Notes under the pieces: model-generated
Seen by the model: only the letters and a program-made list of their open reading frames with translations
The model's database searches: none
Told to the model about the DNA's origin: nothing
Assembly: GCF_902497555.1 (NCBI RefSeq)
Contig: NZ_CABVGP010000001.1
Coordinates: 2,398,501-2,462,500, forward strand
Source: Amycolatopsis camponoti
Lineage (GTDB): Bacteria; Actinomycetota; Actinomycetes; Mycobacteriales; Pseudonocardiaceae
DNA: 64,000 nt
Reading direction: 5' to 3'
Shown: positions 62,226 to 64,000 of the stretch, piece after piece
Position numbering within the stretch: position 1 is the first letter of the stretch
Layout of the letters: every line of letters begins with the position of its first letter
Made by a program: the position numbers and the translations under genes

Positions 62226-63107
62226 ATGGAATTCACCGCGAAGAAGACAATCAAAATGGTCATGGTTGCCGGGGCATTCGCCACCACCGCTCTGCTTTCC
62301 GCGTGCAGCGGGAACAATGTCTCTGGCACCGGTTCTCCGGCGAAAAACGAGGCGGCGGCGGCCGTGGAGCAGGTGCCGGAAGGCGGCGGCCAGGGGGCGG
62401 CCACCGGAGGTTCCGGCACCGCGCCGAACGGCGACGTCAACTGCAGCCAGTACGGCGGCCAGGTCGGCGCACCGGGACGGCCGAAGATGGACCTGATCGC
62501 GGTGGCCGCCACCGACGGCACCACGCCGGGCTGCACCGAGGCGTTCACCGTGATCACCGAGTACTACCGGAAGCTGCCGCAAGCCGAAGGCCCGGGCGAG
62601 CGGGTCCTCGACGTCGAGGGGAAGTGGACCTGCGCCCGTCAGGCGGGGTCCGCGGGCAGCCAGGGGGCGGTGGTCTGTGGCGTGCCCAACAGCTCACTGC
62701 AGCTGGAGACCAGGCCCTCGACCGGCGCCGGCAAGACGCCTGTCCGGCAGGTCCGCCTGTTCCCGAACACCACCCAGGCGGTGCAGTTCACCGGGTACGA
62801 CGCCGGGGTGCGGATGGTCCGCTTCCAGCTGGTCACCCGCCAGGACGGCGGTCCGGACAACAGCCACTACGTGCCGCTCGACGGCAAGACCTACCGGCTT
62901 CCGCTGCAGGAGGGCGGCAAGGTGCTCAGCGCGGCCACCCTGTGCCCCGGCGAATCGGTCACCATCGACGACCAGGGCTACGGCAACGGGCCGTGCGCCC
63001 AGGATCGGCTGCTCCAGAAGCTGAAGGACGGCACCTCGACGCTCGCGCAGATCAGCGTGAACGGTGACGACCGGATCGCCACGGTCAAGGAGATCTACAC
63101 CCCCTGA
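62226..63107 (+). CDS. Secreted lipoprotein of unknown function
   Basis: A 293-residue protein with a basic start (KKTIKM), hydrophobic core and lipobox LSAC (cysteine 27), then a Gly/Ala-rich linker to about residue 70. The mature domain has cysteines at NCSQYGGQ, GCTEAFTVI, WTCARQAG, VVCGVPNS, TLCPGES and GPCAQDR: six or more, probably disulfides. No enzyme motif is recognised. ATG 62226 has GAGAGGG upstream. A perfect 10-bp hairpin follows the stop. The region 62036-62225 contains no other gene. Surface or cell-wall location is predicted. Confidence 0.75.
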   Translation: MEFTAKKTIKMVMVAGAFATTALLSACSGNNVSGTGSPAKNEAAAAVEQVPEGGGQGAATGGSGTAPNGDVNCSQYGGQVGAPGRPKMDLIAVAATDGTTPGCTEAFTVITEYYRKLPQAEGPGERVLDVEGKWTCARQAGSAGSQGAVVCGVPNSSLQLETRPSTGAGKTPVRQVRLFPNTTQAVQFTGYDAGVRMVRFQLVTRQDGGPDNSHYVPLDGKTYRLPLQEGGKVLSAATLCPGESVTIDDQGYGNGPCAQDRLLQKLKDGTSTLAQISVNGDDRIATVKEIYTP

Positions 63108-63122
63108 TTCCGGGGAAATCGA

Positions 63123-63150
63123 AAACCGGCAGCCGGGAATCTGCCGGTTT
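63123..63150. terminator. Hairpin terminator after the lipoprotein gene
   Basis: AAACCGGCAG and CTGCCGGTTT form a perfect 10-bp stem with an 8-base loop, 15 bases after the stop. It also faces the converging creatininase gene and probably ends both transcripts. Confidence 0.78.
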
Positions 63151-63187
63151 CGGGGCGGCGGAAGTGGGGCTGGGGCGTCGATGGTGA

Positions 63188-63994
63188 TCACGCTCCACTC
63201 GAACCGGTTTCCGTTGCCGCGGGGTTGTGCTCGAAGCGGGCGATCTCGCGGAGGGACTCGACCGCCTGGCGGAGAGACGCTTCCCACAGCACCTCGCCGT
63301 AGGCCGGGGTCGCTTGTGTGGGGTCTCCGACGACGCCCGGGGTGCCGAAGTCGTTCGAGAGCCAACCGAAGCTCACGGGGCGCCCGTTGAAGCCGATGTG
63401 CTCGAAGGCCGCGAGGTGTTCGGGTACCCAGCGCTCGGCCCGCGAGAGGTCCACGAGGTCGGGGCGCAGGTGCAGGACGAGGGAGGTCTCCGCGGCGCCG
63501 CCGTGGATGCCGAGCTCCCGCTCGTCGAGTCCTTCGCCCGCGGGTGGGGCCGCGCGGACGAGCGAAGGCATGAGGAAGGTCTTGAGCCCGAAGCGTTTGC
63601 GGATTTCCCGCAGCGCCACCTGCAGGAGCGCGACGTTGCCGCCGTGCCCGTTGAGGAACACGAGCGTCCCGGCTCCCATGAGCGCTACGGCCCGCCCGAT
63701 TTCGACGACGGTGCGGAGCAGGGTCCCGGCGTCGAGCCAGACCGTGCCGGGCGCCCAGCTGTGCTCGTCGGATTTCGTGTAGGTGAGGGTGGGGAGCTGC
63801 CAGACGTCGAGACCCTCGGCGGCGGCGCGTTCGGCGGCGGCGCCGGCCACCGCTTCCGCGATCAGGGCGTCGGTGCTGAGCGGCAGGTGCGGCCCGTGGT
63901 GCTCGAGCGCACCCGTGGGGAGGACGACGATCGATTCCCGGCCGATCCGGTCCGCGAGGGACGGGCCCGCGAGTTCGGCGATCGCGCGGTTCAT
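63188..63994 (-). CDS. Creatininase-family hydrolase
   Basis: A 268-residue member of the creatininase (creatinine amidohydrolase) family. The metal site shows LPTGALEHHGPHLPLSTD with Glu and His ligands, then LNGHGGNVALLQVA and GIHGGAAETSLVLHLRP with the further His and Glu. This family also includes the peptidase-like MftE of mycofactocin synthesis and FAPy/deformylating relatives. No mycofactocin genes are visible in the window, so the precise role cannot be given. The gene is complete, ending its coding sequence at the edge (ATG 63994). Upstream is outside the window. Confidence 0.87.
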   Translation of the reverse strand: MNRAIAELAGPSLADRIGRESIVVLPTGALEHHGPHLPLSTDALIAEAVAGAAAERAAAEGLDVWQLPTLTYTKSDEHSWAPGTVWLDAGTLLRTVVEIGRAVALMGAGTLVFLNGHGGNVALLQVALREIRKRFGLKTFLMPSLVRAAPPAGEGLDERELGIHGGAAETSLVLHLRPDLVDLSRAERWVPEHLAAFEHIGFNGRPVSFGWLSNDFGTPGVVGDPTQATPAYGEVLWEASLRQAVESLREIARFEHNPAATETGSSGA

Positions 63995-64000
63995 ATCTTG

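Noticed and set aside
63188..63994. Mycofactocin gene mftE
   Set aside because: The family is the same, but none of the other mycofactocin genes (mftA-D, mftF) is in the window, so the specific name is not supported.

Overview
The window is chromosomal DNA of a high-GC actinomycete. G or C fills nearly every third codon position, GTG and TTG starts are common, operons are tied together by 4-base GTGA/ATGA overlaps, several promoters look leaderless (TANNNT about 7 bases before the start codon), and the gene families (acVLRF1-type peptidyl-tRNA hydrolase, MmyB-like XRE regulators, WYL regulators, LLM F420 enzymes, a DasR-type operator) are typically actinobacterial. The overall style suggests the Pseudonocardiaceae, most likely Amycolatopsis or a close relative; that is inference, since no rRNA or other marker is present. 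About 57 protein genes are supported. I see no tRNA, rRNA, CRISPR array, insertion sequence or phage gene.

Layout. 1-9283: ArsR/SRPBCC pair, PASTA lipoprotein, dNTPase, secreted subtilase-like protease with a P domain, peptidyl-tRNA hydrolase, ABC-F ATPase behind a possible leader peptide, and a small HTH protein. 9284-18611: membrane glycosyltransferase-like protein, LLM oxidoreductase divergent from a MarR regulator, ABC exporter behind a palindromic promoter, serine hydrolase, SIS protein, alpha/beta hydrolase and a cyclopropane-fatty-acid-type methyltransferase. 18716-26259: LCP ligase, acetyltransferase, peroxiredoxin, degenerate GGDEF-EAL protein, P450, AraC-type regulator, PPOX-fold protein. 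26299-33848: metE under a cobalamin riboswitch, an alpha/beta hydrolase, and the class I ribonucleotide reductase genes nrdB and nrdA.

34128-45475 is the most coherent block: a divergent, tightly overlapping acyl-CoA catabolic cluster with a biotin-dependent acyl-CoA carboxylase (two subunits), two acyl-CoA dehydrogenases, an enoyl-CoA hydratase, an AtuA-family protein, an SDR, an acetoacetate-decarboxylase-fold protein, a TIGR03084-type protein and a TetR regulator. It resembles acyclic-terpene or branched-chain acid catabolism, but the substrate is not evident.

45402-63994: MmyB-like regulator divergent from an aldo/keto reductase, a cysteine-rich small protein, methionine aminopeptidase, MurJ flippase, cytosine/purine-type permease, family 18 chitinase with a DasR-like site, membrane diguanylate cyclase, two lipoproteins, and two parallel modules each made of a WYL regulator, a long perfect inverted repeat and a divergent enzyme operon. 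It ends with a TetR regulator, a lipoprotein and a creatininase-family hydrolase.

The main non-coding finds are: two inverted arrays of short ATCACGCGTGAT-type repeats, each between converging genes; tandem relics of the 3' end of the LLM gene; a 13-base GTCCA-N3-TGGAC palindrome recurring inside genes; a 40-base perfect palindrome after nrdB; and many palindromic operators at divergent promoters.
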